A DNA stretch of 41,929 nucleotides from positions 1 through 41,929 of the forward strand of contig DFLA01000022.1 in assembly GCA_002374055.1 (NCBI GenBank), given 5' to 3'. Each line of letters starts with the position of its first letter. Positions within the stretch are counted from its first letter, which is position 1. This document shows, piece after piece, positions 35,058-41,929 of the stretch. The notes beneath the pieces were generated by a model. That model was not told where the DNA came from. It did not search any database and worked only from the letters and a program-made list of their open reading frames with translations. Made by a program: the position numbers and the translations under genes. The stretch is from Caryophanales bacterium UBA3631. GTDB lineage: Bacteria > Bacillota_I > Bacilli_A > RF39 > UBA660.

Positions 35058-35765
35058 AACATCACGACACTTATTTTCAAGTTCATCATCAAGTGATTCT
35101 AGCTCAATTTCTTTTTTATATTTGCACATAAGACCAACCTTAATAATATAATCAGCCAATTTAGGATTTTTAGAAAGTAGCGGTCCATGCAAATAAGTAC
35201 CAATAACATTATCCAACATAAAACCTTCAAAATCATAAGTATTATTAGGATTCTTGTATAAAATTTTTCCAAAAGAACTACTAATATCATAAGTAATTCC
35301 ACCATGGTTTTCAAAACCTATTACCTTATATTGCTCACCATCAATATTAGATTCAATAACAATATTACCAATATTACGATTTCGCTTACCACCACTAACA
35401 GTATAATAATCAAAAATACCTAATCCACCAATAATTTTACCATCAGCATCCTTATAATACTTACCAAATAATTGAAAGCCACCACAAATAAGTAATACAA
35501 AAACACCATTATTAATAGCACTAATAATATCATCCTTATATCTCACCAAATCATCAGATAATATAGACTGTTCCCTATCAGCACCACCACCCATAAAAAT
35601 CAAATTATAATCATTAAAATTAGGTTTATCTTCCAATATAGAATAAGTATCAACTTGACACTTTATACCTCTTTTTTCTAGACGATACTTTAAAACTTCA
35701 ATATTACCGGAATCACCATATAAATCTAATAAATCAGGATACAAATACAAAATCTTATAAACCAT
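35037..35765 (-). CDS. gatD: Lipid II isoglutaminyl synthase, glutamine amidotransferase subunit GatD
   Basis: Supplies ammonia from glutamine so that MurT can convert D-Glu of lipid II to D-isoglutamine. The 242-residue protein has the class I amidotransferase nucleophile in LLICGGFQLFG and the catalytic His in GTYLHGPLLSKNP, with FMGGGADREQ early on. The start MVYKILYLYPD at 35765 follows AGGGTGAT and overlaps the murT stop by 11 bases; the GTG three codons upstream is less likely. It forms the murT-gatD operon. Confidence 0.93.
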   Translation of the reverse strand: MVYKILYLYPDLLDLYGDSGNIEVLKYRLEKRGIKCQVDTYSILEDKPNFNDYNLIFMGGGADREQSILSDDLVRYKDDIISAINNGVFVLLICGGFQLFGKYYKDADGKIIGGLGIFDYYTVSGGKRNRNIGNIVIESNIDGEQYKVIGFENHGGITYDISSSFGKILYKNPNNTYDFEGFMLDNVIGTYLHGPLLSKNPKLADYIIKVGLMCKYKKEIELESLDDELENKCRDVLITQFL

Positions 35766-37083
35766 TCTTATCACCCTTATAACTCATTACAGCACGTCTT
35801 GTTGAAGTAGTAGCAGTATAATTAAAAATAACATACTTCTTACCACTATTCTTATATAAACTTTCAACAGCTTCATCAATATTTGGATAAACCTCAATAT
35901 TCTTAAACTCATAACCACTATTCTTAATTCTCACAGCCATATCATAAGCACGAGTTCCACTAGTAATTATTCTATCAACATTATTCAAAATACTAAAATT
36001 AATATCCCAAATCCAAGAAACATCCTTACCATCCGCAACATTATCATTTAAAACAAACAACAACTCCTTATGATCATCATCCTGATTCATAAAACCAATA
36101 GTAACATTCGCACCAGTTGGATTCTTTGCCAAATTTAAAACAGTCGCACATCCATTAACTAAGGCAGTTTCCAATCTACCATTATTAAGTTCAAACCCTT
36201 TAACACTTTCATATAAATCATCCATAGAAACATTATACAAAGAACTTAACATAAATGCAGCACTAACATTATACATATTATAAATAGTATTATAACGCGT
36301 TTCAAAAACTCTATTATTATATTTGAACTTACCAGCATTTAAATCAATATCACTAACAATAGAATCAATATCATTATGACCAAAGCGACACTTAGGACAC
36401 TTAAACTTTCCAACATGAGAATATTGATAATAATCATACTCTAGCCTTGCAGAACAAAAAGGACAATACTTACCTTCACCTCTATCACGCATACTAGATG
36501 TCGCACCATTAAACTTTTCAACACCATAATAATAAACATTACATTTATCCTTGTTAAATCCAAGTCTTGAAACATTAGGATCATCACTATTTAAAATTAA
36601 ATTACCAGTATAACCTTCTAAAAATTTATCAATCTTTTGAATTAATGTTTCAACTTCACCAGTTCTATCAAGTTGATCCCTAAAAAAATTAAGAACAACA
36701 AAACTATCTAATTTTAAATCCTTAAAAACAACCGGAATATAATGTTCATCACACTCTAATACTAAATAATCACATTTAACATTACCAGATAAATCACAAT
36801 TCTTAACTAACAATGATGTAATACCAGTATTAATATTATTACCTTCCCTATTACTAACAACAATACCATTATTAGATAAAATATTACTAATCAAATTAGT
36901 AGTAGAAGTTTTACCATTAGTACCAGTAACCGCAATAACAGTTCCACTAACCTTAAAACACTTTAAAATATTCTTATTCAACTTTAAAGCAATATTACCA
37001 GGTAAAGTTCCACCATTCTTACCAAGTAACTTCATAAACTTATAAATAAACTTACATATAAAAATTACAATTCTATAATACAT
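35755..37083 (-). CDS. murT: Lipid II isoglutaminyl synthase, Mur ligase-like subunit MurT
   Basis: ATP-dependent partner of GatD that amidates the alpha-carboxyl of D-Glu in lipid II, common in Gram-positives. The 442-residue protein has the Mur-ligase ATP loop AVTGTNGKTSTTN, the LNFFRDQLDRTGEV motif, a four-Cys zinc ribbon (YCPFCSARL and FKCPKCRFG) typical of MurT, and the C-terminal DUF1727 region (DVSWIWDINF). The N-terminus has a hydrophobic, basic stretch (RIVIFICKFIYKFMKLLG) that may touch the membrane where lipid II sits. A TATAAT lies upstream. Confidence 0.94.
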   Translation of the reverse strand: MYYRIVIFICKFIYKFMKLLGKNGGTLPGNIALKLNKNILKCFKVSGTVIAVTGTNGKTSTTNLISNILSNNGIVVSNREGNNINTGITSLLVKNCDLSGNVKCDYLVLECDEHYIPVVFKDLKLDSFVVLNFFRDQLDRTGEVETLIQKIDKFLEGYTGNLILNSDDPNVSRLGFNKDKCNVYYYGVEKFNGATSSMRDRGEGKYCPFCSARLEYDYYQYSHVGKFKCPKCRFGHNDIDSIVSDIDLNAGKFKYNNRVFETRYNTIYNMYNVSAAFMLSSLYNVSMDDLYESVKGFELNNGRLETALVNGCATVLNLAKNPTGANVTIGFMNQDDDHKELLFVLNDNVADGKDVSWIWDINFSILNNVDRIITSGTRAYDMAVRIKNSGYEFKNIEVYPNIDEAVESLYKNSGKKYVIFNYTATTSTRRAVMSYKGDKNGL

Positions 37084-37157
37084 AATTACACCAACCTATA
37101 TTATTCATCACTATTTATTATAACACAAACAAAAAAAGAAAAACAAAAAAAGAAAAA

Positions 37158-37769
37158 TTATTTTCCTTTTCCATATAACATATACTGAATAATATCAATA
37201 ATTTCCCTTTTCATAAACTCATAATCCATATTATCATGATTATGATAAACAACCTCATGACAAAAATTATCCACAAGACCAATAATAATATGAACTCTTT
37301 CATTAATATTAGAAATAGAAAAACCATTTTTCTTTAAAGCAGAAACAATTCTATCTGTTAATTCTAATTCATTCATATAAAAAATATGCTTAATTTCAGA
37401 ATCAATATGACTCATTGACATTAACTCTTCATGAGCCCTATAAGACATCTTATGAGTATTAATAAACTTATCAATAATACCATCCAACAAAACAGAAATA
37501 TTATCCTTATCAATTATATTATTTTCAAAAACATCAAACATAGGAAACATAAAACTTTTAGAATAACTATTAATACCCTCGATAAAAATAGCCCTTTTAT
37601 CACTAAAATATTGATAAATTATACCAGTAGAAACACCTGCATACTTAGCGATATCAACACAATTAACATTATGATATCCCTTTTCACACATAAGTTCAAA
37701 GCCCTTTTCAATAATTCTTTCTTTCTTTATAATAGCACTTTCCTTAACTGGTTCTCTAATAACACCCAT
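37158..37769 (-). CDS. TetR family transcriptional regulator
   Basis: A 203-residue regulator. The N-terminal DNA-binding domain is clear: RIIEKGFELMCEKGYHNVNC, then DIAKYAGVSTGIIYQYFSDKRAIF (about 34-62). The rest is the helical ligand/dimer domain. AGGTGG precedes the ATG. It is the last gene after ABC ATPase, FtsX-type permease and methyltransferase on the same strand (57-base gap with a TATAAT). This suggests it controls that exporter, whose promoter carries two palindromes (41415-41431, 41465-41488). The link is inference. Confidence 0.9.
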   Translation of the reverse strand: MGVIREPVKESAIIKKERIIEKGFELMCEKGYHNVNCVDIAKYAGVSTGIIYQYFSDKRAIFIEGINSYSKSFMFPMFDVFENNIIDKDNISVLLDGIIDKFINTHKMSYRAHEELMSMSHIDSEIKHIFYMNELELTDRIVSALKKNGFSISNINERVHIIIGLVDNFCHEVVYHNHDNMDYEFMKREIIDIIQYMLYGKGK

Positions 37770-37826
37770 AAAACCACCTAACCAAATATATTATAACACT
37801 CATTAACAGAAAAATACATAACAAAA

Positions 37827-38321
37827 CTACTTTTTTCTAAACCAAGGAATACATCTATTCACACTTCTGCAATATATTCGATATTCCTCACCATATTTCT
37901 CTAATAACCATTTTTCCTCAGTATTTTTCATTAAAACTGTCAAAAATAACCAATATATAAATGGTAATATTAAAAGATATAAATTATTCATAATAAATAA
38001 TACTCCTGAAAAAGCAAACAAAATTGCAGTATATATTGGATTTCTAGTATAAGAATAAACACCAGAAGTAACTAATCTATTATCTAATATATTATCATCA
38101 ATTTTAGATTTAAAAACAGCATGAACCCATATATATAAACCTATTATTATTAATAATACTCCAATTATCACAAATATCAACCTCAAAAAAGATAATTGAT
38201 AACATGGAATCACTTCCTTAAAAGACAAAAAACTAAATATTATTGTCAATAACAATATTATCAAAAAATAAATAGGTCCAACACCATATAGTGGTAAATG
38301 ATTCTTCTTCATACTACTCAT
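37827..38321 (-). CDS. ICMT/PEMT-family integral membrane methyltransferase
   Basis: A 164-residue membrane protein with about four helices. The SAM-binding family motif is visible: LVTSGVYSYTRNPIYTAI, and the C-terminal EEKWLLEKYGEEYRIYCRSV followed by NRCIPWF. This matches the isoprenylcysteine carboxyl methyltransferase/phospholipid methyltransferase-like proteins widespread in bacteria; the bacterial substrate is usually unknown. The start ATGAGTAG overlaps the permease stop by 8 bases, with AAGG upstream, so it belongs to the exporter operon. The second ATG three codons in is also possible. Confidence 0.85.
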   Translation of the reverse strand: MSSMKKNHLPLYGVGPIYFLIILLLTIIFSFLSFKEVIPCYQLSFLRLIFVIIGVLLIIIGLYIWVHAVFKSKIDDNILDNRLVTSGVYSYTRNPIYTAILFAFSGVLFIMNNLYLLILPFIYWLFLTVLMKNTEEKWLLEKYGEEYRIYCRSVNRCIPWFRKK

Positions 38322-40689
38322 TCGCCTTCAAACTAGAAACCATATCAATACCCTTTATCTTACGAGCCAAAATATTTGAAACAACATAAGAAACAAAGAA
38401 AGTACCAAATATAGCAATAACAAAAGTTACAATATCAACATAAGCCCCAAAATCATATCTTTCCTCTAACACGGCACTAAAAATCCATGAAGTCAAATAA
38501 TAACCAGCAGGTAAACCTATCATTATAGCAACAATTGTAATCCAATTATTCTGCTTAATAAAAATACTTTTAATCTTCTTATCTTTAAAGCCTAAAACCT
38601 TCAATGTAGCGAACTGATATTGTTTTTCGCTATAAGATAAAATACCCATATTATATATAATAATAACACCTAAAAGAACAGCAAAAACAATTATAATAAC
38701 AATCATTGCATGCATTTGATCAAGCATTTGAGAAATATCATTTTTTAAAGAATTAACATCTTGAACAATAGACACATTATCAATACTTTTATTATTACTC
38801 AAATCCATATTAGTATAAATATTATCAGGAACATACTTAATACCTAAACTCTCCAAATAAGAACGAGTCATAGTCATATTCTGATTCTGAGGATCACGAT
38901 TTAAACCAACAATCTTTGATTTATAATACTTACTATCACCATAAATATGCCAATTAACATAATCACCAACTTTATAATTATACTTATCAGCTAACTTATA
39001 TGTTATATAAACACCATCATCATTATCAATCTTTATATAATTATCCTTATTATCCTTAAACCTTACATAATCAGATGCATCAGTAACAAAAATATTATTT
39101 GAATCATTATTATTATCATTCTTTATCTCTATACCCAAAGACATAGACGAAGCAGAACCATATTTTTTCTGTAACTCAGAAATATCCTTATCACTTAAAT
39201 TCTCTTTCAAAGACAATCTATAATCAAAATTATATAATTCATCAAACTGAAGACTAATAAAATGATCCATACTATCTAACATACCAAAAGCACAAACAAT
39301 TAACATACAACATCCAATAATACCGATAAGACCAGTAATAGTTCTAAACTTATTACGAATAATATCACGAACATTCCACTTATTAGAAAAGCTCATCTTC
39401 TTGAATATACCTTTTGATGTTATATTTAAACTACCACTCTTAACCTTAGGTAATTCATTTCTTAAAGTTTCAGCAGGATTAGAACTCAAATTTTTTCTAC
39501 ATGTTAAATATGTTATAAGAGAAACAACTAAAACCACAATTATAGAAACAATATAACTAAAAGTATTAATAACAATTTTTCCATTAGGAATTTCAAAAAC
39601 AGACATTTCCATATCTAAAAAAGCTTTACCTAAAAAATACTTGCCACAAATAATACCACAAATAGCACCAAATAAAGAAACCCAAAAGCCATAACCTATA
39701 TAATGAAATAAAATTTTTCTATTACTAAAACCTAAAGCCTTTAAAGTACCTATTTGAATTTTTTGTTTCTTAACAACACGAGTCATAGTAGTAATTACAG
39801 ATAACATCGCAATAAACAAAAACAAACCAGAAAAAATACCAACATAAGCGCTACCCTCATCAATCTCACCTTGATATGAAGAATAACTCGATGTATCCTC
39901 AATTTTAACAATAAGAGACGCATTACTAATCTTTTCACTAATCGAATTTTTTACACTATTTACATTATCCTTACTATCGACATCAACCATAATATAATTA
40001 AATGGAATATAATCAATATAATTAAAATCCTTAACCATAGAATCAAAAACAGATTCATCAGAAATATCCATTTTTTTCATTAAATTCTTCTTTACATAAT
40101 CACTAGGGAACTCATTAATAGACATGAAAACAAATCCATATTCTGTCCTATTAGGTAAAAGAGACGACTCATCCTTTAAATCATATAAATGATCAGGAAC
40201 ATTAACTAAAGCAAGAATTTTTTCATTAAAATCAATTCCATCATACTTGATTTTTATTGAATCTCCTACTTTTAAATCATTTTCCTTAGCATAAAATTCA
40301 TCAATCCATACCCCAGATTTACTAGCATCAAAATCAATTCCATCAACTATATGAAATTTCGAAATATTATTAGTTTCAATAAAACTAACTAAATAATTCT
40401 TATTTTCATCATCACCATTAATAGCATTAAAAACTAATTTTCTCTCAGCATCATTTACATTATCCAACTTCTTTATTTTATCTAAATCATCATTAGTAAA
40501 ACCTTGACCAATAACATTTAAATCCTGTAAATTATTTTCACTATAAAACTTATCAGCAGTATTAATCATACCATCCATATAAGCTTCAATTCCAGTATAA
40601 ACCATAATTCCTATTAAAACCATTGAAAAAATAGTCAAAAACTGAGATAAATTATTTCTAATATCCCTTAACATCTTCTTTTTTAACAT
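38314..40689 (-). CDS. ABC transporter permease, FtsX/MacB type
   Basis: A 791-residue membrane protein with two FtsX-type cores. It has an N-terminal helix (about 12-35), a large extracytoplasmic domain (about 36-275), three helices (about 280-395) with the TLKALGFSNRKI coupling motif, a further helix (about 435-465), a second extracytoplasmic domain, and a final cluster (about 655-780) with the matching ATLKVLGFKDKKI. It pairs with the ATPase gene one base upstream. Such exporters move lipids, peptides or lipoproteins, or act mechanically. AGGTGA precedes the ATG. Confidence 0.92.
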   Translation of the reverse strand: MLKKKMLRDIRNNLSQFLTIFSMVLIGIMVYTGIEAYMDGMINTADKFYSENNLQDLNVIGQGFTNDDLDKIKKLDNVNDAERKLVFNAINGDDENKNYLVSFIETNNISKFHIVDGIDFDASKSGVWIDEFYAKENDLKVGDSIKIKYDGIDFNEKILALVNVPDHLYDLKDESSLLPNRTEYGFVFMSINEFPSDYVKKNLMKKMDISDESVFDSMVKDFNYIDYIPFNYIMVDVDSKDNVNSVKNSISEKISNASLIVKIEDTSSYSSYQGEIDEGSAYVGIFSGLFLFIAMLSVITTMTRVVKKQKIQIGTLKALGFSNRKILFHYIGYGFWVSLFGAICGIICGKYFLGKAFLDMEMSVFEIPNGKIVINTFSYIVSIIVVLVVSLITYLTCRKNLSSNPAETLRNELPKVKSGSLNITSKGIFKKMSFSNKWNVRDIIRNKFRTITGLIGIIGCCMLIVCAFGMLDSMDHFISLQFDELYNFDYRLSLKENLSDKDISELQKKYGSASSMSLGIEIKNDNNNDSNNIFVTDASDYVRFKDNKDNYIKIDNDDGVYITYKLADKYNYKVGDYVNWHIYGDSKYYKSKIVGLNRDPQNQNMTMTRSYLESLGIKYVPDNIYTNMDLSNNKSIDNVSIVQDVNSLKNDISQMLDQMHAMIVIIIVFAVLLGVIIIYNMGILSYSEKQYQFATLKVLGFKDKKIKSIFIKQNNWITIVAIMIGLPAGYYLTSWIFSAVLEERYDFGAYVDIVTFVIAIFGTFFVSYVVSNILARKIKGIDMVSSLKANE

Positions 40690-40690
40690 A

Positions 40691-41401
40691 TTACCATGTC
40701 ACCTCATCAATACCTTTTGGATGAGAATTAACTTGATTAGATTCAATAGTACCATTCTTAACACGTATAACCCTGTCAGCAATATCAGCAATCAATGCAT
40801 TATGAGTAACAATAATAACAGTATTTTCACCATTATTCAAATCACATTGCTTCTTCAATAACTTTAAAACCTCTACACCAGTTTTAGAATCAAGAGCTCC
40901 AGTAGGTTCATCACAAAGCAATAACAATGGATTCTTTGTAATAGCACGAGCTATACTAACACGCTGTTGCTCACCACCAGACAATTGATTAGGAAACTTA
41001 TTATAATGCTTTTCCAATCCAACATCTTTTAAAATTGCCTTAGCACTCTTAGGTTTTTTTACAATATCACGAACCAATTCAACATTTTCTAAAACAGTTA
41101 AAGTTGGTAAAATATTATAAAATTGAAAAATAAAACCAATATTTTCCGCCCTATACTCAGTTAATTGCTTATCACTAAAACCACAAATATCCTCTCCATT
41201 AATCATAATACTTCCACTAGTTGCCTTATCCATGCCACCTAACAAATTTAAAAGAGTACTCTTACCAGCACCACTTGGCCCTAAAATAACGACAAATTCT
41301 CCTTTATTTATAGAAAAATTAACATTATTTAAAGCCTTATATTTTTTATCACCAATGTTATATTCCTTTATAACATTTTTAAATTGTATAAAATCTTTCA
41401 T
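40691..41401 (-). CDS. ABC transporter ATP-binding protein (MacB/LolD-like)
   Basis: A 236-residue ATPase with Walker [10 protein letters not shown] (about 40-48), Q-loop [12 protein letters not shown], signature [14 protein letters not shown], Walker [14 protein letters not shown] and H-loop IIVTHNA. The form is that of LolD/MacB-type ATPases that drive FtsX-type permeases. AAAGGAGG precedes the ATG. It is the first gene of an ATPase-permease-methyltransferase(-TetR) cluster, under a near-consensus promoter with flanking palindromes. Confidence 0.95.
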   Translation of the reverse strand: MKDFIQFKNVIKEYNIGDKKYKALNNVNFSINKGEFVVILGPSGAGKSTLLNLLGGMDKATSGSIMINGEDICGFSDKQLTEYRAENIGFIFQFYNILPTLTVLENVELVRDIVKKPKSAKAILKDVGLEKHYNKFPNQLSGGEQQRVSIARAITKNPLLLLCDEPTGALDSKTGVEVLKLLKKQCDLNNGENTVIIVTHNALIADIADRVIRVKNGTIESNQVNSHPKGIDEVTW

Positions 41402-41414
41402 AATACCTCCTTTG

Positions 41415-41431
41415 TGAAATAAATTTCATAT
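41415..41431 (-). promoter_or_regulatory. Palindromic operator-like site O1, overlapping the transcription start
   Basis: Minus-strand ATATGAAATTTATTTCA, an inverted repeat with TGAAAT and ATTTCA arms, lying 2 bases past the -10 box, where a bound repressor would block initiation. It shares 16 of 17 positions with the site at 41465-41488. Confidence 0.6.
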
Positions 41432-41433
41432 AC

Positions 41434-41462
41434 ATGATACACTAATATATTTGACTTGTCAA
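41434..41462 (-). promoter_or_regulatory. Promoter of the ABC exporter operon
   Basis: Minus-strand perfect TTGACA (41457-41462), a 17-base spacer and TATCAT (41434-41439), 32 bases before the ATPase ATG. Confidence 0.8.
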
Positions 41463-41464
41463 CA

Positions 41465-41488
41465 AAATATGAAAAAAATTTCATATTT
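41465..41488. promoter_or_regulatory. Palindromic operator-like site O2, upstream of the -35 box
   Basis: Perfect 10-bp arms AAATATGAAA and TTTCATATTT around AAAA, two bases upstream of the TTGACA box of the exporter operon. It shares ATATGAAATTT(A/T)TTTCA with O1. No T-run follows it, and serS already has its own terminator, so an operator is more likely than a terminator. Confidence 0.6.
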
Positions 41489-41491
41489 AAT

Positions 41492-41523
41492 AAAAAAAAG
41501 GAATATATTACTTAATATATTCC
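41492..41523 (-). terminator. Terminator of serS
   Basis: GGAATATATTA and TAATATATTCC form an 11-base inverted repeat (innermost pairs open into the loop) spanning the serS stop codon; the minus strand continues with TTTTTTTT. Confidence 0.8.
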
Positions 41524-41929
41524 TTACCACCCATATATGGTCTTAATACTTCTGGAATCTTAATACTTCCATCCTCTTGTAAATTATTCTCCAATAACGC
41601 AATTAAAGCACGAGTAGAAGCTAAAACAGTATTATTTAAAGTATGAGGATAATAGTTACCCTTTTCACCTTTAACTCTAATACCTAAACGTCTTGCTTGA
41701 GCATCCCCCAAAGTAGAACAAGATCCAACCTCAAAATACTTCTTCTGACGAGGACTCCATGCCTCAACATCACATGATTTAACCTTTAAATCGGCTAAAT
41801 CACCACTACAACACTCAAGAGTTCTAACAGGTATATTTAAATTTCTAAAAATTTCAACAGTATATTGCCACATTTTATTATACCAATCCATAGATTCCTC
41901 AGGCTCACAAATAACAATCATTTCTTGTT
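41508..41929 (-). CDS. serS: Seryl-tRNA synthetase, C-terminal part (cut by the window edge)
   Basis: Charges tRNA-Ser with serine. Only the last 140 or so residues lie in the window, and the reading frame stays open to the edge (Q-E before MIVICEPEESMDW). Class II catalytic motifs are clear: CCSGDLADLKVKSCDVEAWS, SPRQKKYFEVGSCSTLGD and the motif 3 region LNNTVLASTRALIALLEN. The gene ends with VLRPYMGGKEYIK, as usual for SerRS, and has its own terminator. The start lies beyond the window. Confidence 0.96.
   Translation of the reverse strand, partial: QEMIVICEPEESMDWYNKMWQYTVEIFRNLNIPVRTLECCSGDLADLKVKSCDVEAWSPRQKKYFEVGSCSTLGDAQARRLGIRVKGEKGNYYPHTLNNTVLASTRALIALLENNLQEDGSIKIPEVLRPYMGGKEYIK

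Noticed and set aside
41465..41488. Palindrome read as the serS terminator
   Set aside because: No T-run follows it on the minus strand, and a better hairpin with T8 lies at 41492-41523 on the serS stop. A second copy of the palindrome at the start site favours an operator.
1..41929. Reassignment of UGA to tryptophan (Mollicutes code)
   Set aside because: Host genes are full length under the standard code and write Trp as TGG; no gene is broken by in-frame TGA. UGA is avoided, not read as Trp, in this window.

Overview
The window comes from a very AT-rich, walled, low-GC Gram-positive bacterium, most likely an uncultured gut member of class Bacilli near the Mollicutes/Erysipelotrichales side of the tree (RF39-like). 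That placement is inference. It rests on Firmicutes gene sets and neighbourhoods (gpsB next to a type-B rnpB, rodZ-pgsA, endonuclease IV beside a DUF2624-like gene), an LTA synthase, an LCP protein, MurT/GatD, GGAGG/AGGTGA ribosome binding sites and TTGACA-17-TATAAT promoters. Most genes are on the minus strand, which appears to be the replication leading strand: the plus strand is A- and C-rich whichever way a gene points.

Layout. 1-7.2 kb: penicillin-binding protein, DUF2624-like gene, nfo, an envelope trio (YtxH, DUF948-like, acidic protein), a lipoprotein, trmB, a hypothetical and engB. 7.3-9.0 kb: murE behind a lone prepilin-like gene. 9.1-10.5 kb: a two-gene accessory cassette (transglutaminase-like cysteine enzyme plus a small overlapping partner) next to tRNA-Cys. 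10.9-14.2 kb, plus strand: O-antigen-ligase/polymerase-like membrane protein and an LCP-PASTA protein. 14.2-18.7 kb: membrane-anchored protein, LTA synthase, pgsA, rodZ, RNase P RNA and gpsB. 18.7-22.3 kb: M29 aminopeptidase, prmC, prfA and a lipoprotein. 22.3-27.3 kb: UPF0316, GDPD, dTMP kinase, a two-domain ThyX, an HD protein and hemW. 27.4-30.9 kb: a hypothetical, a double-HTH regulator and lepA. 31.0-33.7 kb, plus strand: a murL-murD pair. 33.7-35.1 kb: an Rpn-type nuclease and a small ORF. 35.0-37.1 kb: gatD-murT. 37.1-41.4 kb: tetR, a small methyltransferase and an FtsX-type ABC exporter. 41.5 kb to the end: the 3' part of serS.

The main theme is the cell envelope. PBP, MurE, MurL-MurD, MurT-GatD, LtaS, the LCP/polymerase pair, PgsA, RodZ and GpsB would together make and decorate peptidoglycan and anionic polymers. 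The murL-murD pair suggests that D-glutamate enters peptidoglycan by epimerising UDP-MurNAc-L-Ala-L-Glu rather than through free D-Glu.

Two signals stand out. First, none of the 43 genes outside the 9.1-10.5 kb cassette ends in TGA (26 TAA, 17 TAG), while both cassette genes do. UGA therefore looks close to abandoned in the host, and the cassette looks foreign. Second, the ABC-exporter promoter is bracketed by two copies of a palindrome, consistent with control by the TetR regulator at the end of the same cluster. There is no gene-free stretch above 300 bases other than the one holding rnpB.
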